Source of the DNA: Opitutaceae bacterium
GTDB taxonomy: Bacteria; Verrucomicrobiota; Verrucomicrobiia; Opitutales; Opitutaceae
Assembly: GCA_947474995.1 (NCBI GenBank)
Contig: CANJNJ010000009.1
Location: 1 to 55,809 of the forward strand
Reading direction: 5' to 3'
DNA: 55,809 nucleotides
Made by a program: the position numbers and the translations under genes. Positions 1 through 9,133 of the stretch are shown one piece after another. The notes under the pieces are model-generated. The model made no database searches. It saw only the letters and a list, made by a program, of their open reading frames with translations, and had not been told where the DNA came from. Position 1 is the stretch's first letter, and every line of letters begins with the position of its first letter.

Positions 1-1
1 G

Positions 2-2005
2 GAGGGCGCCCTGCTCGGGTTGTTCGTCATTCTGTTCGCGCATATTGCGGCCGGTTTTTGCACGGCGCTGGTGGGTTTCTATGTGATCAACCGCGGGGGG
101 GACAGCTCCCGCATCACCGCGACGCTCAAAGAAGGCGAGGAGCCGAAGCTGGCGGCGACGGCCATTGTCATGCCGGCGTTCAACGAAGACGTGAGCCGCG
201 TCTTTGAAGGCCTGCGTGTGGTGTTTCGCTCCGTGCAGGAAACGAAGCGGTTGGAGCACTTCGATTTCTTCGTTTTGAGCGATTCGAACCAGCCGAACCA
301 ATGGATTCAGGAGGAGGTCGCCTGGGCCGAGCTCTGCAAGCAGGTCGGCGGCTTCGGGAAGATTTTTTACCGCAAGCGTCGCCATTCGATTAACAAGAAG
401 GCGGGCAACGTCGCGGATTTTCTCCGCCGCTGGGGCCGGCGCTACCGCTACATGATCGTGCTCGACGCCGACTCGATCATGACGGGCAAGGCGCTCGTCG
501 ACCTCGTCGCGCTGATGGAGAAAAATCCCGAGGTGGGCATCATCCAGACCGCGCCGCGCATCGTGAACGGCGAGACGCTGTTCGCCCGCATGCAGTCGTT
601 CGCCAGCCGGCTCTACAGCCCGCTTTTTCTCGCGGGACTGAACTACTGGCAGCAGCACGAGGGAAATTTCTGGGGCCACAACGCCGTGGTGCGCGTGCAG
701 CCCTTCATCGATCATTGCTCCCTGCCCGAATTGCCCGGCAGCGAACCTTTCGGCGGTCGCATCCTGTCGCACGATTTCGTCGAGGCCGCGCTGATGCGCA
801 AGGCGGGCTGGTCGGTGTGGCTTGCGGCGGAGATCGAGGGCAGCTACGAGGAGGGGCCGCCCACCCTCATCGACTCCGCCAAGCGCGACCGGCGCTGGTG
901 CCAGGGCAATCTCCAGCACGCCTGGCTGCTCACGACCCACGGGTTCCGACCCGCGAGCCGGTTTCACCTGCTGATGGGCGTGATGGGGTACGTTTCGTCG
1001 CTGCTGTGGCTGCTGTTCATGATTCTAAGTACCATCCGGGTCGTCGCCGAGATGGCGGGACCGGCGCGGGAGGTGAATCCGGCGGCGGACACAACGTCGT
1101 GGTTTGGCTACATGGTCAAAACGCCGGAGGCCCTCACCCTTTTCGTGTTCACGATGCTGCTGATCTTCCTGCCGAAAATCGTGAGCGTCGTGGTGACGCT
1201 GGGCCGCCGCGACGAGGTGGCGAAGTTCGGCGGCAAGCATCGGCTCGTGTTGAGCGCGCTGTTGGAAACGATTGGCTCCGCGCTCCTCGCGCCCATCAAC
1301 ATGGCCTTCAACTCGAAGTTCGTTCTCTTCACCCTGCTCGGGCAGGGCGTGGCCTGGGTGACGCAGAAGCGCGGCAGCGACGACGACGGCACGGACTGGC
1401 GCGAGGCCATCATCACGCACGGCGGACAGACGGTGTTTGGCCTCGTGTGGGCGGTCTCGGCCTACGTGGTGTCGCCGGCGTTTTTCTGGTGGTTGAGCCC
1501 GGTGCTCGCCGGCCTCGTGTTATCGGTGCCACTCTCGATTTTCCTGAGCAAGGCGGGCGTGGGCCGCGCCGCGCGACGGCTGGGACTTTTCCTGACGGCC
1601 GAGGAAACCAACCCCCCTTACGAGCTGCGGCGGCTGCAGCAAAATCTTGCGGAGTGTTACCGGCACCTGCCGCCCTTCGAACCCTTGCGGGCTGATTACG
1701 GCCTGCTGCAGGCGGTGCTCGATCCGTACGTGAACGCCCTCCATGTCGCACTCCTGCGGCAACGTCACCCGAGCCAGGAGGCGCGCAAATGGTTCGTGCA
1801 ACTGCGCGAGCGGCTGCTGCGCGAGGGTCCGGCGAAATTGGCGACGCGCGAGAAGATGGCGCTGCTCATGGACGCGCAGTCGATGATCTGGCTGCATCGC
1901 GAACTCTGGAGCTGTCCGGCGGGCTCGCTCGCCGAATGGTGGCGGCTCGCGATGCGGCAGTACAACGTGCTGACGTCCGTGCCGACGACGGCGCTTTATC
2001 GCTGA
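2..2005 (+). CDS. opgH: Glucans biosynthesis glucosyltransferase OpgH (MdoH), 5' end outside window
   Basis: Inner-membrane GT2-family glucosyltransferase that uses UDP-glucose to build the linear beta-1,2 backbone of osmoregulated periplasmic glucans. The frame is open from base 2. The first in-window start is a TTG at 20, but the residues before it continue a membrane helix, so the true start is upstream of the window. Seen: nucleotide-sugar motif LDADS near residue 155, LSHDFVEA near 256, and the RRWCQGN box (QxxRW type) near 298, followed by several hydrophobic helices (residues ~310-515) that would form the translocation path. The C-terminal ~150 residues are soluble. About 667 residues are visible, compared with roughly 700-850 for complete family members. 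opgG, the usual partner, would be expected upstream, but that is inference. No alternative family fits this motif set. Confidence 0.93.
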   Translation, partial: EGALLGLFVILFAHIAAGFCTALVGFYVINRGGDSSRITATLKEGEEPKLAATAIVMPAFNEDVSRVFEGLRVVFRSVQETKRLEHFDFFVLSDSNQPNQWIQEEVAWAELCKQVGGFGKIFYRKRRHSINKKAGNVADFLRRWGRRYRYMIVLDADSIMTGKALVDLVALMEKNPEVGIIQTAPRIVNGETLFARMQSFASRLYSPLFLAGLNYWQQHEGNFWGHNAVVRVQPFIDHCSLPELPGSEPFGGRILSHDFVEAALMRKAGWSVWLAAEIEGSYEEGPPTLIDSAKRDRRWCQGNLQHAWLLTTHGFRPASRFHLLMGVMGYVSSLLWLLFMILSTIRVVAEMAGPAREVNPAADTTSWFGYMVKTPEALTLFVFTMLLIFLPKIVSVVVTLGRRDEVAKFGGKHRLVLSALLETIGSALLAPINMAFNSKFVLFTLLGQGVAWVTQKRGSDDDGTDWREAIITHGGQTVFGLVWAVSAYVVSPAFFWWLSPVLAGLVLSVPLSIFLSKAGVGRAARRLGLFLTAEETNPPYELRRLQQNLAECYRHLPPFEPLRADYGLLQAVLDPYVNALHVALLRQRHPSQEARKWFVQLRERLLREGPAKLATREKMALLMDAQSMIWLHRELWSCPAGSLAEWWRLAMRQYNVLTSVPTTALYR

Positions 2006-2034
2006 GCGGGTGTCGGATTCGGCGTTACGTTCCG

Positions 2035-2109
2035 TGGCCGCGCGGCGGAACGCGCGGCCCAACCATCGTGCTGATCCTACCGGGTGGGCCGGGCACTCCG
2101 TGCGCGGCC
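2035..2109. repeat. Palindromic repeat family B, copy 1
   Basis: GC-rich intergenic element with a compact inverted repeat (GGCCGCGC...GCGCGGCC) followed by the family-B core GGTGGGCCGGGCACTCCGTG. The same core recurs near 3770, 33074 and (degenerate) 42824. It lies between opgH and the peptidase gene. Confidence 0.7.
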
Positions 2110-2201
2110 TTTGTTTTCGGCTCAGTCGCACCTGAGCCAGCGCCCCCCGGCCATCGTCTGCGGCCTTGGCACCCGCCGCCCAACCTGCGAGTGATTGTCG
2201 C

Positions 2202-3743
2202 ATGATCCGCCTCCGCCCCGGTTTCATTTTGCTCCTACTGCTTTCTTTCTGCCCCGCCCAAGCCGCCCCATCCCCGCTGCAGGAAAAGGTCCGCGCCTGG
2301 CGTGTCGCCCACGAGCGCGAACTGATCGACGAGTACCGCGAGTTCGTCGCGATTCCGAATATCACGATCGACCGCGCCAATATCCGCCGCAACGCCGACT
2401 TCATCGTCGGGATGCTCCAGCGCCGCGGCGTCGAGGCCCGGCTGCTCACGCTCCCGTCGCCCAACGCCAATCCCGTCGTCTACGGCGAGGTAAACGTGCC
2501 CGGGGCGACGCGCACGATCATGTTCTACGCGCACTACGACGGCCAGCCGGTCAACCCGGCGCAGTGGGCGCCGGGTTGGGAGCCGTTCACCCCGAAATTT
2601 GCCACGGCGCCGGTCGAACAGGGCGGAAAGATCATTGAGGGTTGGAAGTCCGGCGATCGCGTCGATCCGCAGTGGCGGCTCACCGGCCGCGGCAGCGCGG
2701 ATGACAAGGCCGGCGTGATGACCATCATCAACGCCTACGCGGCCCTCGCGGCCGCCGGCGCCGGGCCGACGGCGAATTTGAAATTCTTCTTCGACGGCGA
2801 GGAGGAACTCAACTCCCCCAGCCTGGCTGATATGATCACCGCGCACCGCGAGCTGCTGCGCGCCGATCTCTGGCTCATCCTCGACGGACCCTGTCACCCT
2901 TCGGGAAAAAAAGTCGTGGGCTTCGGCGTGCGGGGCGACGTGAACCTGAACCTCACGGTCTTCGGTCCGAAGCGTCCGCTGCACAGCGGCAATTACGGCA
3001 ACTGGGCGCCCAACCCGTCGCAGGCGCTCGTGAACCTGCTCGCCTCGATGAAGGATGAGTCCGGCCGCGTGGTGGTGGCGGGATTTTACGATGACGTGAT
3101 TCCGCTGACGCCCGCGGAGCGGCAGGCGCTGGCGGCCGTTCCGTCGATTGAGGATGAGCTTAAGCGCGAGCTCGGCCTCGCGAATCCGGAGGTGCCCGGT
3201 CGCACGTTGTTCGAAGGTTTCACTCTCCCCACGCTCAACCTCAACGGCATCCAGGGGGCCAATGTCGGCCTCCTGGCGGCCAATGTCATTCCCACGGTGG
3301 CGCGCGCGACGCTCGATCTCCGGCTGGTTTCCGGCAACGACGCGAAGCGCCAGGTGGCCAAGGTCGTCGCGCACATCGAGGCGCGCGGCTGGCACGTGCT
3401 CGACCGCGATCCCACCGACGCCGAGCGCGCGCAATACTCGCGGATCATTCGGATCGAATTGAAATCCCTCGGCACCAACCCCCAGCGCACGCCCATGGAC
3501 CTGCCGATCGCGCGGGCGGTCGTGGCCGCGGTGCAATCGACCGTCGACTATCCCGTCGTGCAGTTGCCGACGCTCGGTGGAACGCTGCCGTTGATCACCA
3601 TCGAGCAGATGCTGGGCCCGAAAATCATTTCCGTGCCGGTGGTGAATTCGGACAGCAACCAGCACGCGGAAAACGAAAACCTGAAGGTGCAGTTCCTCTG
3701 GGACGGCCTCGAGACCTACGCGGCGTTGATGACGATGCGGTGA
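2202..3743 (+). CDS. Exported M20-family metallopeptidase
   Basis: Predicted zinc-dependent exopeptidase or amidohydrolase of the M20 (ArgE/DapE/CNDP-like) family, 513 residues. The ATG at 2202 is chosen because it starts directly with a signal peptide (IRLRPGF, then a leucine-rich core, then an Ala-rich cleavage region). The upstream in-frame extension to 2166 only reads through repeat DNA. Seen motifs: HYDGQPV near residue 120 (metal-binding His-x-Asp), GRGSADDKAG near 166 (bridging Asp), DGEEELNSP near 200 (catalytic Glu pair) and HSGNYGNWAPNP near 262. Its substrate cannot be told from the sequence. It probably acts in the periplasm. It stands alone between repeat elements, so it is likely monocistronic. 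Confidence 0.87.
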   Translation: MIRLRPGFILLLLLSFCPAQAAPSPLQEKVRAWRVAHERELIDEYREFVAIPNITIDRANIRRNADFIVGMLQRRGVEARLLTLPSPNANPVVYGEVNVPGATRTIMFYAHYDGQPVNPAQWAPGWEPFTPKFATAPVEQGGKIIEGWKSGDRVDPQWRLTGRGSADDKAGVMTIINAYAALAAAGAGPTANLKFFFDGEEELNSPSLADMITAHRELLRADLWLILDGPCHPSGKKVVGFGVRGDVNLNLTVFGPKRPLHSGNYGNWAPNPSQALVNLLASMKDESGRVVVAGFYDDVIPLTPAERQALAAVPSIEDELKRELGLANPEVPGRTLFEGFTLPTLNLNGIQGANVGLLAANVIPTVARATLDLRLVSGNDAKRQVAKVVAHIEARGWHVLDRDPTDAERAQYSRIIRIELKSLGTNPQRTPMDLPIARAVVAAVQSTVDYPVVQLPTLGGTLPLITIEQMLGPKIISVPVVNSDSNQHAENENLKVQFLWDGLETYAALMTMR

Positions 3744-3766
3744 GGGGTCAATCGCATCTGGCGATC

Positions 3767-3902
3767 GTACCGGGTGGGCCGGGCACTCCGTGCGCGGCCA
3801 TCAATCGTAAGATCGAACCCAACGCCTTGGCCGTGCGGCGGAGCGCACGGCCCACCCGTTATGATAATCGTACCCGGCGGGCCGGGCGCTCCGCGCCCGG
3901 CC
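3767..3902. repeat. Palindromic repeat family B, copy 2 (compound)
   Basis: A GGTGGGCCGGGCACTCCGTG unit at about 3773 is followed by its inverted counterpart (GCGGAGCGCACGGCCCACC, about 3838) and a third, diverged unit (GGCGGGCCGGGCGCTCCGCG, about 3874). The unit fills most of the 237-base gap between the peptidase and channel genes. Confidence 0.75.
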
Positions 3903-3980
3903 TATCATTACGTTCGCCCCCACGGTCTTTTGGCCGGCCACGGAGTGGCCGGCCCGGCGCAACGCCCGAGATTCGGCGGC

Positions 3981-4727
3981 ATGTCCGACGGTCCGCCCCC
4001 TGACGAATTGGGCCCGATCCAATTTGTCATCCTTGTCCTGTCGCTGCTGCTGCTCGCGGCACTGGCCGCGGAATTGATTCTTCCCGTGCCCAAGGAAGTC
4101 TCGCGGCTGATTGGCTTCATCGACACCGCGGTGTGCGTGGTTTTTCTCGCCGACTTCGTCGATCGTTTCCGCCGCGCGCCCTCGAAGGCGGCGTTCATGA
4201 AGTGGGGTTGGATCGATCTGCTCGCGAGTGTTCCGGCCATTCCGGCCCTGCGGTGGGGACGGGTGTTCCGGGTGCTCCGGATCGCACGGCTGCTGCTCGC
4301 GGTGAAATCGTTTCGGCGACTGCTGGGGCTGCTCTTCACCAGCAAGGCCCACGCAGGCTTTGCCTCGGTCTTCGCCTTCGGCTTCGTTATCATCTCGTCC
4401 AGCTCGATCGCGATTCTCCTGTGCGAGGGAGCTCGCGGAAACATCCAGACCGCCGGCGACGCCCTGTGGTGGTGCCTGGTCACGATCACGAAGGTCGGCT
4501 ATGGCTATTTTTATCCAATCACCACCGGCGGACGCATCGTCGCGGTCCTCACGATGTTTTCCGGCGTCGGCATCTTCGGCGCCCTGAGCGGCGTGATCGC
4601 GACCGTGCTCCTGGGCTCGATGCAAAAGGAAGAGGACGAAATCCTCGTGGAAATCCGGGCCCTCAAGGCTGAAGTCGCGCGGCTCCGGGAGACGACTACC
4701 CCGCCGAACGACTCCGCGAAGAAATAG
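3981..4727 (+). CDS. Six-transmembrane voltage-gated-type potassium channel with atypical filter
   Basis: Ion-transport-domain protein of 248 residues. The ATG at 3981 is chosen because the longer frame only adds translated repeat DNA. Order: S1 at residues ~14-34, S2 ~42-62, S3 ~76-90, an arginine-rich S4 (RWGRVFRVLRIARLLL, 91-106), S5 ~126-147, pore helix ~159-170, S6 ~186-213, then a charged coiled-coil tail (~215-240). The pore line reads T-I-T-K-V-G-Y-G-Y, where the family normally has T-x-T-T-V-G-Y-G-D. Lys171 therefore replaces the filter threonine and Tyr176 replaces the aspartate. The fold assignment is secure. Whether the pore conducts potassium normally is open. Bacterial homologues of this size form homotetramers in the inner membrane. 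Confidence 0.87.
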   Translation: MSDGPPPDELGPIQFVILVLSLLLLAALAAELILPVPKEVSRLIGFIDTAVCVVFLADFVDRFRRAPSKAAFMKWGWIDLLASVPAIPALRWGRVFRVLRIARLLLAVKSFRRLLGLLFTSKAHAGFASVFAFGFVIISSSSIAILLCEGARGNIQTAGDALWWCLVTITKVGYGYFYPITTGGRIVAVLTMFSGVGIFGALSGVIATVLLGSMQKEEDEILVEIRALKAEVARLRETTTPPNDSAKK

Positions 4728-5072
4728 GCAGCCACTAATCGGTCGACCTGGTTTGGCTGCATCCGCGGAAATGTCCGGGGTCCGACCCAAACCATACCTT
4801 TCCGCGGACGACCCAGCGCGGCGCAGCCGCAACCAAAGGGACAGGCTCCTTCTTGAACCACTGATTCACACTAATTGAACACTAATCTGGCTACGATCCA
4901 GCGCCTGCCTTATTAGTGAGTCATTAGTGTAGATCAGTGGTTGAAGTTGCCTTGGTTTGGCCTGGTTGCGGCTCGCACTATAAAAATGCACGCAGGAAAA
5001 CATCATCTTCAGATATACCAGTGCGGATGGATGCCCGGTCTAAAAAGGGAGGGTCGTTATTTGGATCCTCAC
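4728..5072. other. Gene-poor 345-base gap with two long palindromes
   Basis: It lies between the channel (plus) and carbonic anhydrase (minus) genes, so both transcripts end here. It holds an inverted pair TCCGCGGAAA (4762-4771) / TTTCCGCGGA (4799-4808) and the larger AT-richer palindrome listed separately. Short open frames on either strand look like shadows, so no gene is called. Confidence 0.6.
4856..4942. repeat. Long imperfect palindrome
   Basis: Arms at 4856-4874 (AACCACTGATTCACACTAA) and 4924-4942 pair at 17 of 19 positions. An inner ACACTAAT/ATTAGTGA pair lies between them. It is clearly lower in GC than its surroundings. It could act as a bidirectional terminator for the convergent neighbours or be a mobile palindromic unit. 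No poly-T tract follows. Confidence 0.7.
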
Positions 5073-5717
5073 CTACCCGATCGCTGCGAGGGCCGCGCGG
5101 TACTGCGGCTCGAATTCGGCCCGGGAGGAGACGTTTAGCCCAAGGCCGCGGATGATGCCGTCGTTCAGTCCGTAAATCCAGCCATGCACGGTGACCGGCT
5201 GGCTTCGCTCCCACGCGTCACGAACGATCGTCGTCTGGCACACGTTGCCCACCTGCTCGATCACGTTCAGCTCGCACAAGACATTTCCCCGCGTCGTTTC
5301 GCCGTCAAAACGGTGGACACACGCCTGGTGTTTTTCCGCCACGTCCTGAATGTGCCGCAGCCAGTTGTCGGCCAGCCCGACGCGATCGCAGCGCAACGCG
5401 GCTTGCACACCGCTGCAGCCATAGTGACCGCAGACGATGATGTGCTTCACCTTCAGGACATCGACGGCGAATTGCATCACCGAGAGACAATTCAGATCGG
5501 TGTGCACCACCACATTGGCGATGTTGCGGTGCACGAACAATTCGCCGGGCAGCAGGTTGACGATCTCGTTGGCCGGCACACGGCTGTCCGAGCAGCCGAT
5601 CCACAGATACTCTGGCGCCTGCTGGCGCGATAGCTTGAGAAAAAAGTCGGGGTCCCGCGCCCGAATCCCGTCCGCCCAGGCGCGATTCTGTTTAAAAAGA
5701 TGATCCAATGGCCCCAT
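5073..5717 (-). CDS. can: Beta-carbonic anhydrase
   Basis: Cytoplasmic zinc enzyme interconverting carbon dioxide and bicarbonate, 214 residues, close in length and order to the Can/YadF type. Seen: GCSDSRVP near residue 42 (first zinc Cys and the Asp-Arg dyad), GELFVHRN near 60, HTDLNCLSV near 75, and GHYGCSG near 100 (zinc His and Cys), then WLRHIQD and CELNVIEQV helices. The ATG at 5717 (MGPLDHLF) fits the family start. The frame continues 30 codons upstream without similarity. The gene sits convergent with the channel gene and downstream of a PEP-CTERM gene on the same strand (49-base gap). Confidence 0.94.
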   Translation of the reverse strand: MGPLDHLFKQNRAWADGIRARDPDFFLKLSRQQAPEYLWIGCSDSRVPANEIVNLLPGELFVHRNIANVVVHTDLNCLSVMQFAVDVLKVKHIIVCGHYGCSGVQAALRCDRVGLADNWLRHIQDVAEKHQACVHRFDGETTRGNVLCELNVIEQVGNVCQTTIVRDAWERSQPVTVHGWIYGLNDGIIRGLGLNVSSRAEFEPQYRAALAAIG

Positions 5718-5766
5718 ACAAGCCCCATGCTCCGCGCCCCGGCGGGCTTGTCGATGGCAATTCGAG

Positions 5767-6369
5767 TCAACGTGGTCGACGGCGCCAACTCGTGCCCGCC
5801 AATACACTCAGGCCGGCGATCGCGGCGCAGGCGGCGGGTTCGGGAACCGCTACCGCGGTAAATGTCGTGACGGAGCCACCGTTGCTGAAGGTCAGAACCC
5901 CTCCACTGGTGTTGATCGTTCCATTCGACGACCCCCACTGCATCAGGGTTCCGGTGCCGGTAATCGGACCAATCCCGGTGAGCAGATCCCAAGTGGAAAA
6001 CGCCGGGTCACCCGGCCCATCGAAGAGATCGCTGCCTCCAAACCCTCCCCGGGAAAATCCAACCGACGTCACGCTGTTGTTTACAAACGTCCGCGTGGGC
6101 GAACTAAAGGGGTAGGTTCCCACCCCCGTAATCGCAATCGAAGCCGACAAATCGTCGATGAAGTATCCACCGGCCATGGTCTGGCGGGTGGCCGTGTCGA
6201 CGGTGTCCGAAATCGTAAACGTGGCATTCGTGAACGACGTCGCTCCAATCTGCCCGGAACCCGTGCCCGTGTGCGTGAGGAGCAAAACCGCCGCGAACGA
6301 CGACGGCGCCAGCCAAAAAAACACCCCGGCCGACACCCGCGCGAGCAGTGTTGGAAATTTGGTCTTCAT
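5767..6369 (-). CDS. PEP-CTERM sorting-domain protein
   Basis: Predicted exported protein of 200 residues. An N-terminal signal peptide (MKTKF then a hydrophobic core ending SSFAA) precedes a Gly/Thr/Ser-rich body of likely beta structure. The last 25 residues are a PEP-CTERM tail: VPEPAA, a hydrophobic helix, and an Arg cluster. PEP-CTERM tails are recognised by exosortase for processing and surface delivery. The body shows no family I recognise. The longer open frame upstream of 6369 is a shadow of the neighbouring hydrolase, so the ATG at 6369 is used. Confidence 0.82.
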   Translation of the reverse strand: MKTKFPTLLARVSAGVFFWLAPSSFAAVLLLTHTGTGSGQIGATSFTNATFTISDTVDTATRQTMAGGYFIDDLSASIAITGVGTYPFSSPTRTFVNNSVTSVGFSRGGFGGSDLFDGPGDPAFSTWDLLTGIGPITGTGTLMQWGSSNGTINTSGGVLTFSNGGSVTTFTAVAVPEPAACAAIAGLSVLAGTSWRRRPR

Positions 6370-6530
6370 GGAGCCGCGATGAAATAACCATCTGCTCGCT
6401 CGACCGTCAAGACCACGCCCACGTCCGGCGGTGCCGGGCTTATCGTGGAGTCGCCTGTGCCTCTTCTCCCGAAGCGGGCGACGCGACAGAGTTCTTCTTC
6501 GGTGGCCCGCCACGGGAGAGGCGGGATCCC

Positions 6531-7679
6531 TCAACCCTGCGCGCCCAACAAATTCCGCACCTGCTCCACCAACGCCGTCGTCAGCGCCATGCGCGGCGCA
6601 TCGAGCGGCATCGCCTGCGAGGAAAACTTCGCGATGACGATCCCGGCCGCCCGATCGATAAACAGATTTTGCCCGTGGATGCCCATGCCGAAGAGCAACG
6701 GCCGATCGCCCCGCACCACGTACCACTTGCTGCGGTAATGCATCGGCAAGCCCGGGTAATATTGGACAAACGGCCCCTGGTCCCAGGCCTGCGGATCCCC
6801 GAGATCGAAGAGATCCTCAATCCACCCAGACGGAAGCACCTGCTTCCCGGCGCGCTTGCCGCCATCGACGATCAACTGCCCAACGCGCGCGAGGTCGCGG
6901 GTCGTCATGCACATCCCGCCGGCACACCGCGGCGCGCCCAGCCGGTCGACGGTGATATACGCGCTGTGTTCGGCGCCCATCGGCCGCCACAATAACTCGC
7001 TCAGCAAATCCGCGTAACGCACCCCCGCCGAGCGCTCGATCACCCAGCCCAGGAGATCCGTGTTCGGCGAAACATAGTGGAAGCGACCGCCGTGCAGGCC
7101 GTCCGAGCCGGTCAGCTCCTGAAAAAACGCGCGCAGGTCGGAGGGTTTGTCACCCGCACCGAGCGGATTCCAACCGGTGGCCTTGCGATACGCGACGATG
7201 GAGCCCGACGTCGCAAGGTAATCCTCGTTGAAGTCCACGCCCACGCGCATGTCGAGCAACTGGCGGATGGTCGCGCCGCGATAGCCGGTGCCCTTCAGCT
7301 CGGGAATCACCTCGGTCACGGGTTTCGCCAGATCCAGTTGCCCGCGCGCCTCGAGAATGCCGACCACGATCGCGAGCATCGATTTCGAGACCGACATCAA
7401 AATGTGCGGCGAAGCCGCGGTCATGCCGTTCGCGTAGTGTTCGAAGACCATCCGGCCGTGCTGCAAAATGACGAGCCCGTCGGTATCCGTCGCCGTCAGA
7501 TCGCCCAAGGGAAGATCGCGTGGCGCGCGCGGCAGTTCCCAAACGGTGTGCCGATCGTTGGGGATGTCCGCCGACGGCACGAGCTCGCGCACGTGCTGAA
7601 AACCCCAGCGGTGGAACGGCGCCGTCCGCCAATTCGCCAGCGTCACCTGTTCGCCCGGGGCCGGAGGAAAGCCGTTCAT
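6531..7679 (-). CDS. Serine hydrolase, 6-aminohexanoate-dimer hydrolase (NylB)-like
   Basis: Beta-lactamase-fold serine hydrolase, 382 residues, without a signal peptide. The N-terminal stretch PPAPGEQVTLANW...RWGFQHVREL is the pattern seen in NylB-type carboxylesterases/amidases. Catalytic features: SVSKS near residue 127 (SxxK nucleophile and base) and YVSPNTDLLGW near 221 (the YxN-type tyrosine). The start codon overlaps the stop of the upstream DUF1501 gene by 4 bases (ATGA), so the two are translationally coupled and this is the last gene of a three-gene operon. The substrate is unknown. NylB resemblance shows the fold and catalytic class, not nylon-oligomer use. Confidence 0.86.
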   Translation of the reverse strand: MNGFPPAPGEQVTLANWRTAPFHRWGFQHVRELVPSADIPNDRHTVWELPRAPRDLPLGDLTATDTDGLVILQHGRMVFEHYANGMTAASPHILMSVSKSMLAIVVGILEARGQLDLAKPVTEVIPELKGTGYRGATIRQLLDMRVGVDFNEDYLATSGSIVAYRKATGWNPLGAGDKPSDLRAFFQELTGSDGLHGGRFHYVSPNTDLLGWVIERSAGVRYADLLSELLWRPMGAEHSAYITVDRLGAPRCAGGMCMTTRDLARVGQLIVDGGKRAGKQVLPSGWIEDLFDLGDPQAWDQGPFVQYYPGLPMHYRSKWYVVRGDRPLLFGMGIHGQNLFIDRAAGIVIAKFSSQAMPLDAPRMALTTALVEQVRNLLGAQG

Positions 7680-9115
7680 GCGAGGATTCCCTGGACCACC
7701 TCGCCGGCCACGTCGGTCAGCCGGAAGTTGCGACCCTGGTAGCGGTAGGTCAGCCGCGTGTGGTCGATGCCAAAGAGGTGCAGCATCGTCGCGTGCAGGT
7801 CGTGCACGCTCACGCGGTTTTCCACCGCCTCGTAGCCAAGCTCGTCCGTCGACCCGTAGGTGACGCCGCCCTTGATGCCGCCACCGGCGAGCATGAGGGA
7901 AAAGCCCTTGATGTGATGATCGCGCCCCTTGCCCTGGGCCATCGGCGTGCGGCCGAACTCGCCACCCCAGATGATCAGCGTTTCGTCGAACAGGCCCCTC
8001 TCCTTGAGGTCGCGGATCAACGCCGCCGTCGGCCGATCAACTTCCTCCGCCTTGAATTTCACGTGCGACACGTCGTCGTGATGATCCCAGTCGCGGTGAT
8101 AAAGCTGGATGAAGCGCACGCCCTTTTCCGCGAGGCGCCGCGCGAGCAGGCAATTGGAGGCGAAGCTGCCATCGCCCGGCTGCGCGCCGTACTGCTCGAG
8201 CACGGCGGCCGGTTCCTGGGCGATGTCCATCAGGCCGGGCACGCCGGCCTGCATCCGAAAGGCCATTTCGTACTGGCTGATGCGCGCCAGAATCTCGGGA
8301 TCGTGGACGGCGTCGTGCTGCACCCGGTTGAGCTGGTTGACCGCGTCCACGATTTCCCCTTCGTCGCGCCGCGTGACCCCGGGCGGATTTTTGAGATAGA
8401 GCACGGGGTCGCCGTTCGACTGAAACTTCACGCCTTGGAACCGGCTCGGCAAATAGCCGCTATGCCACTGCCGCGAGGCAATCGGCTGCATCTGCCCGCC
8501 GCGGCCAGCGGACGTCAGCACGACAAAGCCCGGCAGGTCTTCCGTCTCCGCCCCGAGCCCGTAGGTCAGCCACGAGCCCATGCTGGGCCGGCCGGGGATG
8601 ACCGAGCCGGTGTTCATGAACGTGTGCGCCGGATCGTGGTTGATCTGCTCGGTAAACATCGAGCGCACGATGCAGATGTCGTCCGCCACACTCCCGATCT
8701 GCGGGAAGAGCGAGCAGATTTGCTGGCCGGATTTTCCGTATCGTTCGAAGGGGAACTGCGGGGCATGGCACTTGAGTTCCTTGCCCTGCAACTGCGCGAT
8801 CTGCTGCCCCTTGGTAAACGATTCCGGCATGCCCTGGCCATGCATCGCCGCGAGCTTCGGCTTGTAATCGAAGGTCTCCAGGTGGGACGGACCGCCGGCC
8901 TGGTAGAGATAGATGACGCGCTTGATCTTCGCGGGATGATGGAGCGGATCGATGATCCCGCGCCACCGCTCGTTCGAACCCGCGGGAGCCGCCGCGGCGC
9001 GGAGAAGTCCCGGGTTCAACAGCGAGCCGAGCGCGATCGAGCCGAGGCCGGTCGCGACCCGGGACAGGAACGCGCGCCGGGTGAGGTCCTGCAGATGCTG
9101 TTCGAATGGCTTCAT
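7676..9115 (-). CDS. Tat-exported DUF1501 protein (sulfatase-like fold)
   Basis: DUF1501 protein of 479 residues, belonging to the alkaline-phosphatase/sulfatase superfamily and abundant in Planctomycetes and Verrucomicrobia. Seen: a twin-arginine signal (TRRAFLSRVATG, residues ~12-24), YLYQAGGPSHLETFDYKP near 70 (family signature), and WGGEFGRTP with GRDHH near 385-400 (metal-site region). The function of the family is not settled. It usually sits next to DUF1549/DUF1553 cytochrome-like proteins. That is the case here: the upstream gene ends 18 bases before this start, and the downstream hydrolase overlaps by 4 bases. Confidence 0.9.
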   Translation of the reverse strand: MKPFEQHLQDLTRRAFLSRVATGLGSIALGSLLNPGLLRAAAAPAGSNERWRGIIDPLHHPAKIKRVIYLYQAGGPSHLETFDYKPKLAAMHGQGMPESFTKGQQIAQLQGKELKCHAPQFPFERYGKSGQQICSLFPQIGSVADDICIVRSMFTEQINHDPAHTFMNTGSVIPGRPSMGSWLTYGLGAETEDLPGFVVLTSAGRGGQMQPIASRQWHSGYLPSRFQGVKFQSNGDPVLYLKNPPGVTRRDEGEIVDAVNQLNRVQHDAVHDPEILARISQYEMAFRMQAGVPGLMDIAQEPAAVLEQYGAQPGDGSFASNCLLARRLAEKGVRFIQLYHRDWDHHDDVSHVKFKAEEVDRPTAALIRDLKERGLFDETLIIWGGEFGRTPMAQGKGRDHHIKGFSLMLAGGGIKGGVTYGSTDELGYEAVENRVSVHDLHATMLHLFGIDHTRLTYRYQGRNFRLTDVAGEVVQGILA

Positions 9116-9133
9116 GGGCGGGTGTCGGATTCC

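Noticed and set aside
4937-5155. Small plus-strand open frames between channel and carbonic anhydrase
   Set aside because: They overlap the carbonic anhydrase gene or repeat DNA and show no motif.
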